This document shows, piece after piece, positions 1-7,034 of a stretch of DNA of 64,000 nucleotides; position 1 is the stretch's first letter, and each line of letters starts with the position of its first letter. The notes beneath the pieces were generated by a model. It was not told the DNA's origin. It saw nothing but the letters and a program-made list of their open reading frames with translations, and searched no databases. Source of the DNA: JAYZDP01 sp036337765 (lineage in GTDB: Bacteria > Acidobacteriota > Thermoanaerobaculia > Multivoradales > Multivoraceae). Location of the stretch: assembly GCA_036337765.1 (NCBI GenBank), contig JAYZDP010000224.1, forward strand, positions 1 through 64,000. Reading direction: 5' to 3'. Made by a program: the position numbers and the translations under genes.

Positions 1-359
1 AGGCTCGCCAACTCGCGACCGTCGGCAGCGAACACAAATCCCCACCAGTGCCAGCGGATCGCCGGGTCCTCGCAGCCACCACAGTCGAGGCGGTCGGCGG
101 CCTCGAAGACCAGGATCGCGTCGGCTTCGTCGCGAAGGGGCGCGATCGGGCGCACGCGCTTCTTTAGCCAAGCCTCGATCTCGGTTCTCAAGCTCCGTAT
201 CTCTCCCGCGGTGCGGACGATCGCGGCATCCACGAAGACGGAGTCGACGCGGGCCAGGATCGGCCGCGCCCCGGGCGAGACCTGCAAAGCCGACGGCGGG
301 CCGCACGCCACTGCCGTCACCGCGACAGCAATCACCGCTACGATCGACGGCGCTCTCAT
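1..359 (-). CDS. Putative lipoprotein, C-terminus cut by window edge
   Basis: The reading frame starts at ATG 359-357 and runs off the left edge, so only about 119 residues are visible. The N-terminus is a lipoprotein signal: MRAPSIVAV, a hydrophobic stretch, then a lipobox ending VTAVAC with Cys19 as the expected acylated residue. The visible mature part has no family I recognise; it contains a CGGC pair (DCGGCEDP) and a Trp-rich HWWG stretch. The ATG follows directly on the TAG that ends the upstream glutathione S-transferase remnant, so it is the last member of a tightly packed minus-strand set. Expected location is the inner or outer membrane, anchored by lipid. Function unknown. Confidence 0.6.
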   Translation of the reverse strand, partial: MRAPSIVAVIAVAVTAVACGPPSALQVSPGARPILARVDSVFVDAAIVRTAGEIRSLRTEIEAWLKKRVRPIAPLRDEADAILVFEAADRLDCGGCEDPAIRWHWWGFVFAADGRELAS

Positions 360-787
360 CTAACCCAGTACCAGAGGACTCCGGTCGGCGGGCACGAGAT
401 CGTCGATGAAGGGGACGCTCTCGGCGGCGGCTTCGCGCTCCCGGGCCTGAACCGCATCGAGCGAGCGCACCGCCTCGACGAAGCTCGCGCCTGCCGGCGA
501 TAACGGAATGTCGTAGGTGACGAAGCGCTCCCTTGAGCTTGTGAAGATCTCCATGACGCGCGACACGTTCGATTGCGCACTGTCGCTCAGCGAGTCCAAC
601 GCCAGACGGCGCCGTGCCCGGATGTTGTGCGCCAGCGCGCGGGCGAGTGAGCACCGATACGCTCCGCCCAGTCGGCATCAAACAGCGGGATTCTCACCTC
701 GTCGAACTCAATGTCACTCTGACGGAGGTAGAGCCAGGCGCGCAGCGACCATGATGAATAGTTCCTGTTGCCGATGACCAGCTTCAC
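360..787 (-). pseudogene. Glutathione S-transferase remnant with internal deletions
   Basis: A GTG start at 787-785 overlaps the stop of the preceding gene (GTGA). The first 50 residues are a clear GST thioredoxin-like start, KLVIGNRNYSSWSLRAW, the usual place for the glutathione-activating Ser or Tyr. After HSPA (near 640) the frame runs into a stop at 589-587. In another frame the sequence resumes GST-like: NIRARRR, then RVMEIF, then the typical tail TYDIPLSPAGASFVEAVRSL down to a TAG at 362-360. Against a usual length of about 220 residues only some 140 codons remain. This is best explained by a frame-breaking deletion of the thioredoxin-domain end and a second in-frame deletion before RFVTYD. 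Not expected to be functional. Confidence 0.75.
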
Positions 788-1245
788 TTGTCGTCCCCCA
801 GGGCGACTCTCATCTCCCTCCACTCCACGCGTCCTTCGCGGACGGCGTCGCGCACCCGTCTTTCACGGCTCGACAGCTGCCCCTTGCCGGTCTTCACCTC
901 GACGAACACCACCCGGTCGCAGACGTCTTCGCGCAGGCCGTCGAACACCACAAAATCGACCGGCGAGCCGAGAAAGCGCGCATCCGACGCCTCGAACTCG
1001 AACTCGGGAAGGATCGGTGCGAGGTGCTCGGCGATGCGGCCTCGCATCGCCGAGTCGCTGCGTGCCACGGCGTCACGACGGATCGATCGTTCCCGTGCGC
1101 GAAAGCTCGCCAGCTGGTTGGAGCGCCAGCGGTAGAGCAAGAAGACGATCGCCAAGGCCACTAGGGCGCCGAGCAGGATCGCCCGCTCCGCGTCGCGCGA
1201 CAGCAGCGCCGGATCGGGTGCCGCGGCGAGCAGCGCCAGCTTCAC
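784..1245 (-). CDS. Membrane-anchored Holliday-resolvase-like endonuclease domain protein
   Basis: 153 residues. One transmembrane helix near residues 22-40 (AILLGALVALAIVFLLYRW) is followed by a basic linker and a small nuclease-like domain. The domain shows GRIAEHLAPILPEF, a conserved FLGSPVDFVVFDGL and then VVFVEVKTGKGQLS. The D...EVK arrangement is that of the PD-(D/E)XK superfamily, and the layout matches the archaeal-Holliday-junction-resolvase-related endonuclease family (Endonuc_Holl, PF10107), whose cellular role is not established. The GTG start overlaps the upstream stop by 4 bp and its own stop overlaps the GST remnant start by 4 bp, so translation is probably coupled. Family assignment is fairly secure; substrate and role are not known. 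Confidence 0.8.
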   Translation of the reverse strand: MKLALLAAAPDPALLSRDAERAILLGALVALAIVFLLYRWRSNQLASFRARERSIRRDAVARSDSAMRGRIAEHLAPILPEFEFEASDARFLGSPVDFVVFDGLREDVCDRVVFVEVKTGKGQLSSRERRVRDAVREGRVEWREMRVALGDDK

Positions 1246-1832
1246 CCCGTGCCCCCGTCTGCGAGAGCGGAAAGTACCTGGCGGCCGCGCTCAGTGAGCT
1301 CGTAGCCAATCTCGAAGCTGCGCGTCAGCCCGAGCTTCTTGAGCTTGCGAACGTCGGTCTTGAACAGCCGCGTCTCACGACGGCACATCTGCGCCAGATC
1401 GCCCGCCCGCCGCTGGGGATGCGCGGCCACCAGCGCCAGCGTGGGCTCGGCCCAAGGACCTGCCTTCGCTCTTTTGTCCATGGCCCGCAGGCGCTCTGCC
1501 AGCTCTGCCAGCTCGCGACCTGACAGCTCAGAAGTCGGAATCGGCACCGGCTTCGAGCTGCGCGCGGCAAACTCCACGTGAAACACCCTCTTTCCCCCGT
1601 CTCGTGCCAGCATTCTCAAGAGCTCTTGGAGATCGCCGAAACCGGCGCGATCTGCTTCCGCCGGCGTGACGTCGTCGAGCTCGACCTCGCCCACCGACGA
1701 AACGGCCAGCTCGATATCGGCACCCACCCGATATCGCCCACCCGGCTTGGCCTGCGGCCGATCCCAACGACGAAACGTCAGATCGATCGCCCCACTGCGC
1801 AGGCCATCGTGAAATCGAGTCTTGAAGAGCAT
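1242..1832 (-). CDS. ASCH-like domain protein with C-terminal winged helix
   Basis: 196 residues, ATG start. The first 110 residues look like an ASCH/PUA-type RNA-binding domain: MLFKTRFHDGLRSGAIDLTF at the start, then a turn GGRYRVG and an acidic region with the FHVEF strand. The last 75 residues (TLALVAAHPQRRAGDLAQ, then FKTDVRKLKKLGLTRS) read as a winged-helix fold. A nucleic-acid-binding or RNA-sensing regulator is a reasonable inference. It overlaps the membrane endonuclease gene by 4 bp, so the two are probably made together and may work together. No catalytic motif is visible. First gene of the minus-strand set; its promoter must lie in 1833-1931. Confidence 0.65.
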   Translation of the reverse strand: MLFKTRFHDGLRSGAIDLTFRRWDRPQAKPGGRYRVGADIELAVSSVGEVELDDVTPAEADRAGFGDLQELLRMLARDGGKRVFHVEFAARSSKPVPIPTSELSGRELAELAERLRAMDKRAKAGPWAEPTLALVAAHPQRRAGDLAQMCRRETRLFKTDVRKLKKLGLTRSFEIGYELTERGRQVLSALADGGTG

Positions 1833-1931
1833 CGTGAACCACCCGACCCCGCGGCAAACCGTAGCCAGATTCTAGAACGCGCCTGCACAGAGGCCCCGAA
1901 AAGGTGTCAGGCACATATGTAAGATCGGGGG

Positions 1932-2882
1932 ATGGGGAGCTTGCATCTTGGCCTGACGCCTTGGGTCGGGGATCTCGGGACGGCTGCGAACGAGATCGCG
2001 CTGCAGGCCGAGCTTGCCGAGTCGATGGGATACCAGTCGTTGTGGCTGCCGGAGAGTCACTTCATCGGGAAGGGGGCGTGTCCGGCGCCCTTGATGGTGC
2101 TGGCGGCCGCAGCGGCGCGAACGCAGACCCTGCGGCTGGGAACGACCTCGTATCTGCTGCCTATTCGCAATCCGATCCAGGCTGCGGAGGAAGTGGCGAT
2201 GCTCGATCGGATCTCGAACGGGCGGGTGATCCTCGGGCTCGGCAGGGGGTTTCGCAAGGCGCTCTTCGAGGCCTTCAGGGTACCGATCAAGGACAAGCGT
2301 GACATCTTCGAGGCCTCGCTCGACCTGATGGTCAGGGCCTGGGCCGGCGAGCCGGTATCGCACAGCGACGACGAGCCGATCCACGTCTCACCGTTGCCGG
2401 TGCAGCGACCGCATCCGCCGTTGTGGGTCGCGGCGTTCGGCCCCAAGGCGGTGACGCAGGCAGGCCGGCTCGGTCTGCCCTACCTCGCCTCGCCGATGGA
2501 GTCCTACGATCGCCTGGCCGAGAACTACGGCCTTCATCGCCAGGTCCTCGGCGAAACGGGACACGTCGGCGACGTGGCGGTGCCGATCATGCGCACGGCG
2601 TTCATCAGCCAGAGCCGCGACCTGCTCGGCCGGGTCCGCGAGGCGCTCGATCACCAGGCGAAGGAGATGCGGGCCTCCGCGTCGTCGCTGCTGCGCAAAC
2701 GTGCCGAGGCCGCCCTCGACGACTGGGCGCTGGTCGGCGAGCCCGCCCGAGTCGAGGACGAACTGGCGCGCTACCGCGAAGGGCTGGGAATGACCCACAT
2801 TGTCGTCCGAGGCTCGATCCCGTTGACCGAGCCCGGCGATCGGATCCGCTCGCTCGAGGCGATTGCCGAGCTGGTCGCTTGA
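1932..2882 (+). CDS. LLM-class (luciferase-like) flavin or F420-dependent oxidoreductase
   Basis: 316 residues, a full-length luciferase-like TIM barrel of the bacterial luciferase/F420-dependent reductase superfamily. Family marks are SMGYQSLWLPESHF near residue 40, RLGTTSYLLPIRNP, MLDRISNGRVILGLGRGF (the typical cofactor-phosphate region) and HPPLWVAAFGPKA. Such enzymes reduce or oxidise small organic substrates with F420 or FMN in the cytoplasm; the substrate cannot be read from sequence. F420 is plausible because cofC and fbiC lie further right in the window. ATG 1932 follows a purine-rich GGGGG stretch. The next gene starts inside its stop codon. Confidence 0.85.
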   Translation: MGSLHLGLTPWVGDLGTAANEIALQAELAESMGYQSLWLPESHFIGKGACPAPLMVLAAAAARTQTLRLGTTSYLLPIRNPIQAAEEVAMLDRISNGRVILGLGRGFRKALFEAFRVPIKDKRDIFEASLDLMVRAWAGEPVSHSDDEPIHVSPLPVQRPHPPLWVAAFGPKAVTQAGRLGLPYLASPMESYDRLAENYGLHRQVLGETGHVGDVAVPIMRTAFISQSRDLLGRVREALDHQAKEMRASASSLLRKRAEAALDDWALVGEPARVEDELARYREGLGMTHIVVRGSIPLTEPGDRIRSLEAIAELVA

Positions 2883-3400
2883 GGACCGCCCTCGTGAGCC
2901 TGTGCTGTGGGCTCGTCACCCTGCTCATCGGAACGGCCGCCGCACATGCCCAGGCACTGCCCGAGTTCGAGATCCAGGATCAGTTCGAGACGGTCCACCG
3001 CAGCTCCGACTACGGCGGCCAAGTCTTCTACGTGCTCGGCAGCGACCGCGAGGGCGGCGATTACAACGAGGCCTGGGCCGATGCCATCAAGGCCGGCCTC
3101 GGTTCGGACGCGGCCGCCATTCCGTCCTTCGGCATCGCAGATCTGTCGGCCGTCCCGCGAGTGATGGAGCGGCTCGTGCGACCGCTCTTTCCCTCCGAGC
3201 CCGAGAAGTGGGCGCTTATGGACTGGGACGGCGTCTTCAAGAAGACCTTCGGCCTCGTCGAGGGCGCAGCAAACATCCTCGTCTTCGATACCGGCGGGCG
3301 GCTGGTCCACCAGGCACACGGCACCGCAGTCGATCCGAAGGCAGTCGCCGCGATCGTAGAGACGATCCACCAGCAGCTCGACATAGCCCCTACCGGATGA
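2879..3400 (+). CDS. Secreted thioredoxin-fold protein without CxxC
   Basis: 173 residues. I chose TTG 2879 because it overlaps the preceding TGA (TTGA) and supplies the basic residue needed before the hydrophobic signal core (RTALVSLCCGLVTLLIG, cleavage after AHA). GTG 2894 is the alternative. The mature part resembles thioredoxin/peroxiredoxin-like proteins of the YtfJ kind: LPEFEIQDQFE, a VFYVLGSDREGG strand and loop, then IPSFGIADL and a late strand ILVFDTGGRLVHQ with a helical end. There is no Cys pair where redox thioredoxins have CxxC, so it probably does not catalyse disulfide exchange. Periplasmic location expected. Function unknown. Confidence 0.65.
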   Translation: MRTALVSLCCGLVTLLIGTAAAHAQALPEFEIQDQFETVHRSSDYGGQVFYVLGSDREGGDYNEAWADAIKAGLGSDAAAIPSFGIADLSAVPRVMERLVRPLFPSEPEKWALMDWDGVFKKTFGLVEGAANILVFDTGGRLVHQAHGTAVDPKAVAAIVETIHQQLDIAPTG

Positions 3401-3476
3401 AGACCGCGCCGCTTGCGACGCGGCCGGCGCGATGCGACACTCGGTTTCCACTCTGGACAGCAATGGAGGGATCGAG

Positions 3477-4118
3477 ATGACCCGTACGCGTTTTCTCGTA
3501 GCAGCAGTCACCGTGACCCTGGCGATGGCTCCGGCCGCGCTGGCGCAAGACGCCGAGATGAGCTTCTTCATCACCAGTAGCGGACCCGGAGACGGAGCCA
3601 ACCTAGGCGGCCTCGAAGGTGCCGACCGACACTGCGCGAGCCTGGCAGAAGCTGCCGGATCGAGCGGCAAGACCTGGCGCGCCTACCTCTCGACCGACGG
3701 CTCGGGCGGTGTCAACGCTCGCGACCGCATCGGCAGCGGACCGTGGTTCAACGCCAAGGGCGCACAAGTGGCGCTGAATCTGGATGAGCTGCACTACTCC
3801 AACGTCGGCCTCACCAAAGAGACCCAGCTGACCGAGGAAGGCGACATGGTCAAAGGCCGGGGCGATGACCCGAACCAGCACGACATCCTCACCGGCACAC
3901 ACCTCGACGGCACCCGTTTCGCCGATGGCAACGACCACACCTGCTCGAACTGGACCTCAAACGGTGACGGCAGCGCCCAGGCCGGCCACCACGATCGCAC
4001 CGGCGGCGGGCCAGTACCCTCCTCTTGGAACTCGGCGCATGGCACCCGCGGCTGCAGCCAGGCAAACCTCCAGGGCACCGGTGGTAACGGCTACTACTAC
4101 TGCTTCGCTACCGACTAG
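3477..4118 (+). CDS. Secreted C-type-lectin-like (DUF1554/endostatin-like) protein
   Basis: 213 residues. ATG 3477 is preceded at good distance by GGAGG (3465-3469), which decides it over an earlier in-frame start. A signal peptide is clear: MTRTRFLVAAV to PAALAQ. The mature protein opens with FFITSSGPGDGANLGGLEGA, then HCASLAE and WRAYLSTDG, the hallmark order of bacterial DUF1554/endostatin-like proteins with a C-type-lectin-type fold. It ends in a Gly/His-rich region with paired cysteines (HTCSNWTSNG, CSQAN, YYYCFATD) likely to form disulfides. Probably an exported binding protein; ligand unknown. The PQQ enzyme gene starts 13 bp downstream, so the two are likely co-transcribed. Confidence 0.7.
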   Translation: MTRTRFLVAAVTVTLAMAPAALAQDAEMSFFITSSGPGDGANLGGLEGADRHCASLAEAAGSSGKTWRAYLSTDGSGGVNARDRIGSGPWFNAKGAQVALNLDELHYSNVGLTKETQLTEEGDMVKGRGDDPNQHDILTGTHLDGTRFADGNDHTCSNWTSNGDGSAQAGHHDRTGGGPVPSSWNSAHGTRGCSQANLQGTGGNGYYYCFATD

Positions 4119-4131
4119 TAGGAGGAGCCAC

Positions 4132-5922
4132 TTGAAGCACCCCGACTCTTGGGTCGAGCGGGTCGCGATCGGCGCATTCGTCTGCCTCTCGGCAGCCGCA
4201 CCGAGCCTCGCCCAGTTCGACGACTTCGTCCCGGTCACCGACGCCATGATCCAGAACCCGGCGCCCGGGGACTGGCTGATGTTCCGCCGCACCCTCGACA
4301 GCTGGGGCTACAGCCCGCTCGATCAGATCGACCGCGGCAACGTCCACCGACTGCAGATGGTGTGGGCAAGGCCGATCGCGGAGGGCACGGGCGAAGTCAC
4401 GCCGCTCGCATACGGCGGGGTCCTCTACGTACCGCAGACCAAGGACACGTACCAGGCGCTGGACGCCACCACCGGCGACCTGCTCTGGGAGTACAAGCGA
4501 CAGCTCCCCGCCGACATCTACAGCTGGGTCGGCGTCAATGGCGCCAACAACCGCAACGTCGCGATCTATGGCCGGCTGATCCTCAACACCTCCGACGACA
4601 ACTTCGTGGTCGCGCTGGACGCCACCACCGGCGAGCTGGTGTGGGAGACCAAGATCTTCGACTACAAGATCAACTCGGCCACCCACAGCTCCGGCCCGAT
4701 CATCGCCGACGGCCGGATCATCTCCGGGCGCAGCTGCCGGCGCCGCGGCGGGCCGGACACCTGCATCATCGCCGCCCACGACGCCAAGACCGGCGAGGAG
4801 CTCTGGCGGCGCCGCACGATTCCGGGCCCTGGAGAGGCCGGCAACGAGACTTGGGGCGACGTCGCCTACGAGAATCGCCACCATGTGGGCACCTGGATGG
4901 TGCCGAGCTACGACCCGGAGCTCAAGCTCATCTACATCGGTACCTCGGTCACCTCACCGGCGCCGAAGTTCCTGATCGGCGGTAGCGACAAGAAGCACCT
5001 CTACCACAACTCGACCTTGGCGCTCGACGTCGAGACCGGTGAGATCCGCTGGTACTACCAGCATCTGAACGACCACTGGGACCTCGACCACCCGTTCGAG
5101 CGCCTCCTGGTCGACACCGAGGTTGCGCCCGACGCCGACGCAGTGAGTTGGATCAACCCGAACATCGAGCCAGGCGAGATGCGCAAGGTCGTCACCGGCA
5201 TTCCCGGCAAGTCGGGAGTCGTCTACACCCTCGACCGCGAGACCGGCGAGTTCCTGTGGGCCACCCCGACCAACGTGCAGAACGTCATCCGCCACATCGA
5301 CGGCGCCACAGGCGAGGTGTTCGAGAACAAGGAGATCGTTTTCGAAGAGCTCGAGCAACAGGTCTTCGTCTGCCCGACCTGGGCCGGCGGCAAGGACTGG
5401 GAGGCCGGCGCGTACAGCCCGCGCACGCACCTCATGTACTTCCCCATCCGCAACACCTGCGCCGAGATGATCGCGACTCAGAACATGCAGAGCGACCGAG
5501 TGCGGCAGCTCACCGCCGGCGGTCAGGGCGGCCTCGAGATCTACTCCCTCGCCGCACGCCACCAGATCGCACCGGGTCGCGACAACTTCGGCACGGTGCG
5601 CGCCATCTCGGTCACGACCGGAGAGGAGACGTGGCTGCACGAGCAACGCGCCGGCACCCTGTCGTTGGTCGCCACCGGCGGCGGCCTGGTCTTCGGCGGC
5701 GACTCCAACGGTCGCTTCAAGGCCTTCGACGACGAGACCGGTGCAGTGCTTTGGGAGATCGCGCTGGGCGCATCGGTCTCGGGCTACCCGATCAGCTTCG
5801 CGGTCGACGGGCGACAGTACGTCTCGGTCTCGACCGGTCCCGGATCGATCGGTCTGACACCGGAGCTCCGGCCGGCGCGGGGTAGCAACCTCTTCGTCTT
5901 CGCGCTCCCCGAGCGCGACTGA
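4132..5922 (+). CDS. Periplasmic PQQ-dependent alcohol-dehydrogenase-like protein
   Basis: 596 residues. TTG 4132 has a strong GGAGGAG ribosome site 5 bp upstream (4121-4127) and gives a signal peptide ending SAAAPSLAQ. The body is an eight-bladed propeller of the quinoprotein type, visible as repeats ALDATTGDLLWEYK, ALDATTGELVWETK, AHDAKTGEELWRR, LDRETGEFLWA and FDDETGAVLWE. YQHLNDHWDLDHPFE corresponds to the substrate-side region of quinoprotein dehydrogenases with acidic residues near the cofactor. These enzymes oxidise alcohols or sugars in the periplasm, passing electrons to a cytochrome or quinone. No cytochrome c domain is fused and no PQQ biosynthesis genes are present here. Substrate unknown. 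Confidence 0.85.
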   Translation: MKHPDSWVERVAIGAFVCLSAAAPSLAQFDDFVPVTDAMIQNPAPGDWLMFRRTLDSWGYSPLDQIDRGNVHRLQMVWARPIAEGTGEVTPLAYGGVLYVPQTKDTYQALDATTGDLLWEYKRQLPADIYSWVGVNGANNRNVAIYGRLILNTSDDNFVVALDATTGELVWETKIFDYKINSATHSSGPIIADGRIISGRSCRRRGGPDTCIIAAHDAKTGEELWRRRTIPGPGEAGNETWGDVAYENRHHVGTWMVPSYDPELKLIYIGTSVTSPAPKFLIGGSDKKHLYHNSTLALDVETGEIRWYYQHLNDHWDLDHPFERLLVDTEVAPDADAVSWINPNIEPGEMRKVVTGIPGKSGVVYTLDRETGEFLWATPTNVQNVIRHIDGATGEVFENKEIVFEELEQQVFVCPTWAGGKDWEAGAYSPRTHLMYFPIRNTCAEMIATQNMQSDRVRQLTAGGQGGLEIYSLAARHQIAPGRDNFGTVRAISVTTGEETWLHEQRAGTLSLVATGGGLVFGGDSNGRFKAFDDETGAVLWEIALGASVSGYPISFAVDGRQYVSVSTGPGSIGLTPELRPARGSNLFVFALPERD

Positions 5923-5929
5923 AGAGTCG

Positions 5930-6400
5930 CTAGCGAACGAAGCGGTCGAGGACCGCCTCTCGCAACAGGTCGGGCGGCAGCAGTCCCTGCTCGAGCATGA
6001 AGTCGTGAAAGGCCCTCTGATCGAAGGCCTCGCCGAGCGCGATCTCGACTTCGGTACGCAGGACCATGAGCTTCGCGTAGCCATAGAAGTACGACGTCGC
6101 CTGCCCCGGCATTCGAAAGGCGTCGCGGTCGGCTTCGGAGCTCGACATCGCCTTCGACAGAGCCGTGTGCTCGATCAGGAAGTCGCGTGCCTGGTCGCGC
6201 GACAGCCGGCCGGTGTTGACCATCGGATCGAGAAACATCCGCGCCGCGCGTACCATGCGGCTGTAGAGGTTGAAGAGCTGCCCATCGAGCGGCAGGTATT
6301 CGTGCATGACCGACTCGGCGTACAGGCCCCACCCTTCGACGTTGGCACTGTTGAAGGCGAAGATCGCCCTCGCTGGCCGTGCAGACGAAGTCGAGCGCGG
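5930..6400 (-). pseudogene. C-terminal fragment of a DUF885 family protein
   Basis: Only the last 155 or so codons of a protein normally near 580 residues remain. They read ARAIFAFNSANVEGWGLYAE, then RAARMFLDPMVNTG, then MPGQATSYFYGYAKLM and a good natural end DLLREAVLDRFVR with TAG at 5932-5930. These match the C-terminal metallopeptidase-like part of DUF885 proteins, which are usually secreted. The coding similarity stops near 6400 where the sequence meets the subtilisin remnant; no start or signal peptide is left. The internal ATG at 6307 is unlikely to make a working product. Truncated by deletion. Confidence 0.75.
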
Positions 6401-6419
6401 CTTACGGCGACCCAGATGC

Positions 6420-6815
6420 CTAGGGGCCCCCTGCTAGCCGGTCGTGAACCTTCTTCACGGCCCGATAGGCGTCGATCTTTTCCGAAGCCCCATCTCGGGT
6501 TCGGCGTCTTGCCCGTGAAATCGTCCGATCGAGCCGTCGGCTGCAGGATGTGCTTGATGTCGATGGCATTGAGCGTCGGGTCCTTCTCGGACATGAGCGC
6601 GACGACTCCAGTCACGACGGGGGGTGCCGCGCTTACGGCTCCTGCGATGCCGTAGTGCCCACGACGGCCCTCGATCTGGTTTCCCCGGATCATGGCCCAA
6701 AGGGAGCCAGGGCGTATGTGGTGACGACCCGGTCACCGGGAGCGGATACATCGACGCCCATGCACCCGTCGACGGTTGGCCCCACGCTACTGCCCGTCCT
6801 TGGGCCGGACTGAGA
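6420..6815 (-). pseudogene. C-terminal fragment of a subtilisin-like (S8) protease, frameshifted
   Basis: Three frames must be joined to read the end of an S8 protease. Near 6810-6730 comes SSVGPTVDG with VDVSAPGDRVVTTYA; at 6690-6480 comes GAVSAAPPVVTGVVALMSEK (the GTSxAAP region that holds the catalytic Ser, here altered), then ARSDDFTGKTPNPRWGFGK. The natural end IDAYRAVKKVHDRLAGGP with a TAG at 6422-6420 is in a further frame, about one base off. Intact family members have a signal peptide, propeptide and an Asp and His before this part; all are missing. Clearly dead. Together with the adjoining DUF885 remnant it marks a site of multiple deletions. Confidence 0.75.
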
Positions 6816-7034
6816 CGACCGGACGCGTCAGCTGTCCTCCTTTAGGCTGAGCTGTTACGTTTCTCGGCGAACCACGACAGCTATTCGATCCGAGCTATAG
6901 GCGTCTGAGCGTGGTCGGAATGTAGACTTCCTGCACTCTGATGGCGTTGGAACCGGGCTCGACACTCGGTGAGTCGGTGCGGCTGTCTTTGGGGCCTCGA
7001 GATTGCGCTCAAGAGAACCTCGATCGTCGCGTCG
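6816..7034. other. Intergenic stretch with no identifiable gene
   Basis: About 220 bp between the S8 remnant and the CBM9/DUF5916 gene. Part of the minus strand has short open frames (for example DVEDPDFIDATIE across about 7030-7070) that may be further debris of a deleted minus-strand gene, but I could not assign them. The promoter of the downstream gene should lie here; no convincing -35/-10 pair was seen. Confidence 0.4.

Noticed and set aside
3865..4131. N-terminal extension of the PQQ enzyme frame
   Set aside because: It lies inside the lectin-like gene in another frame; the TTG at 4132 has a strong ribosome site and signal peptide.
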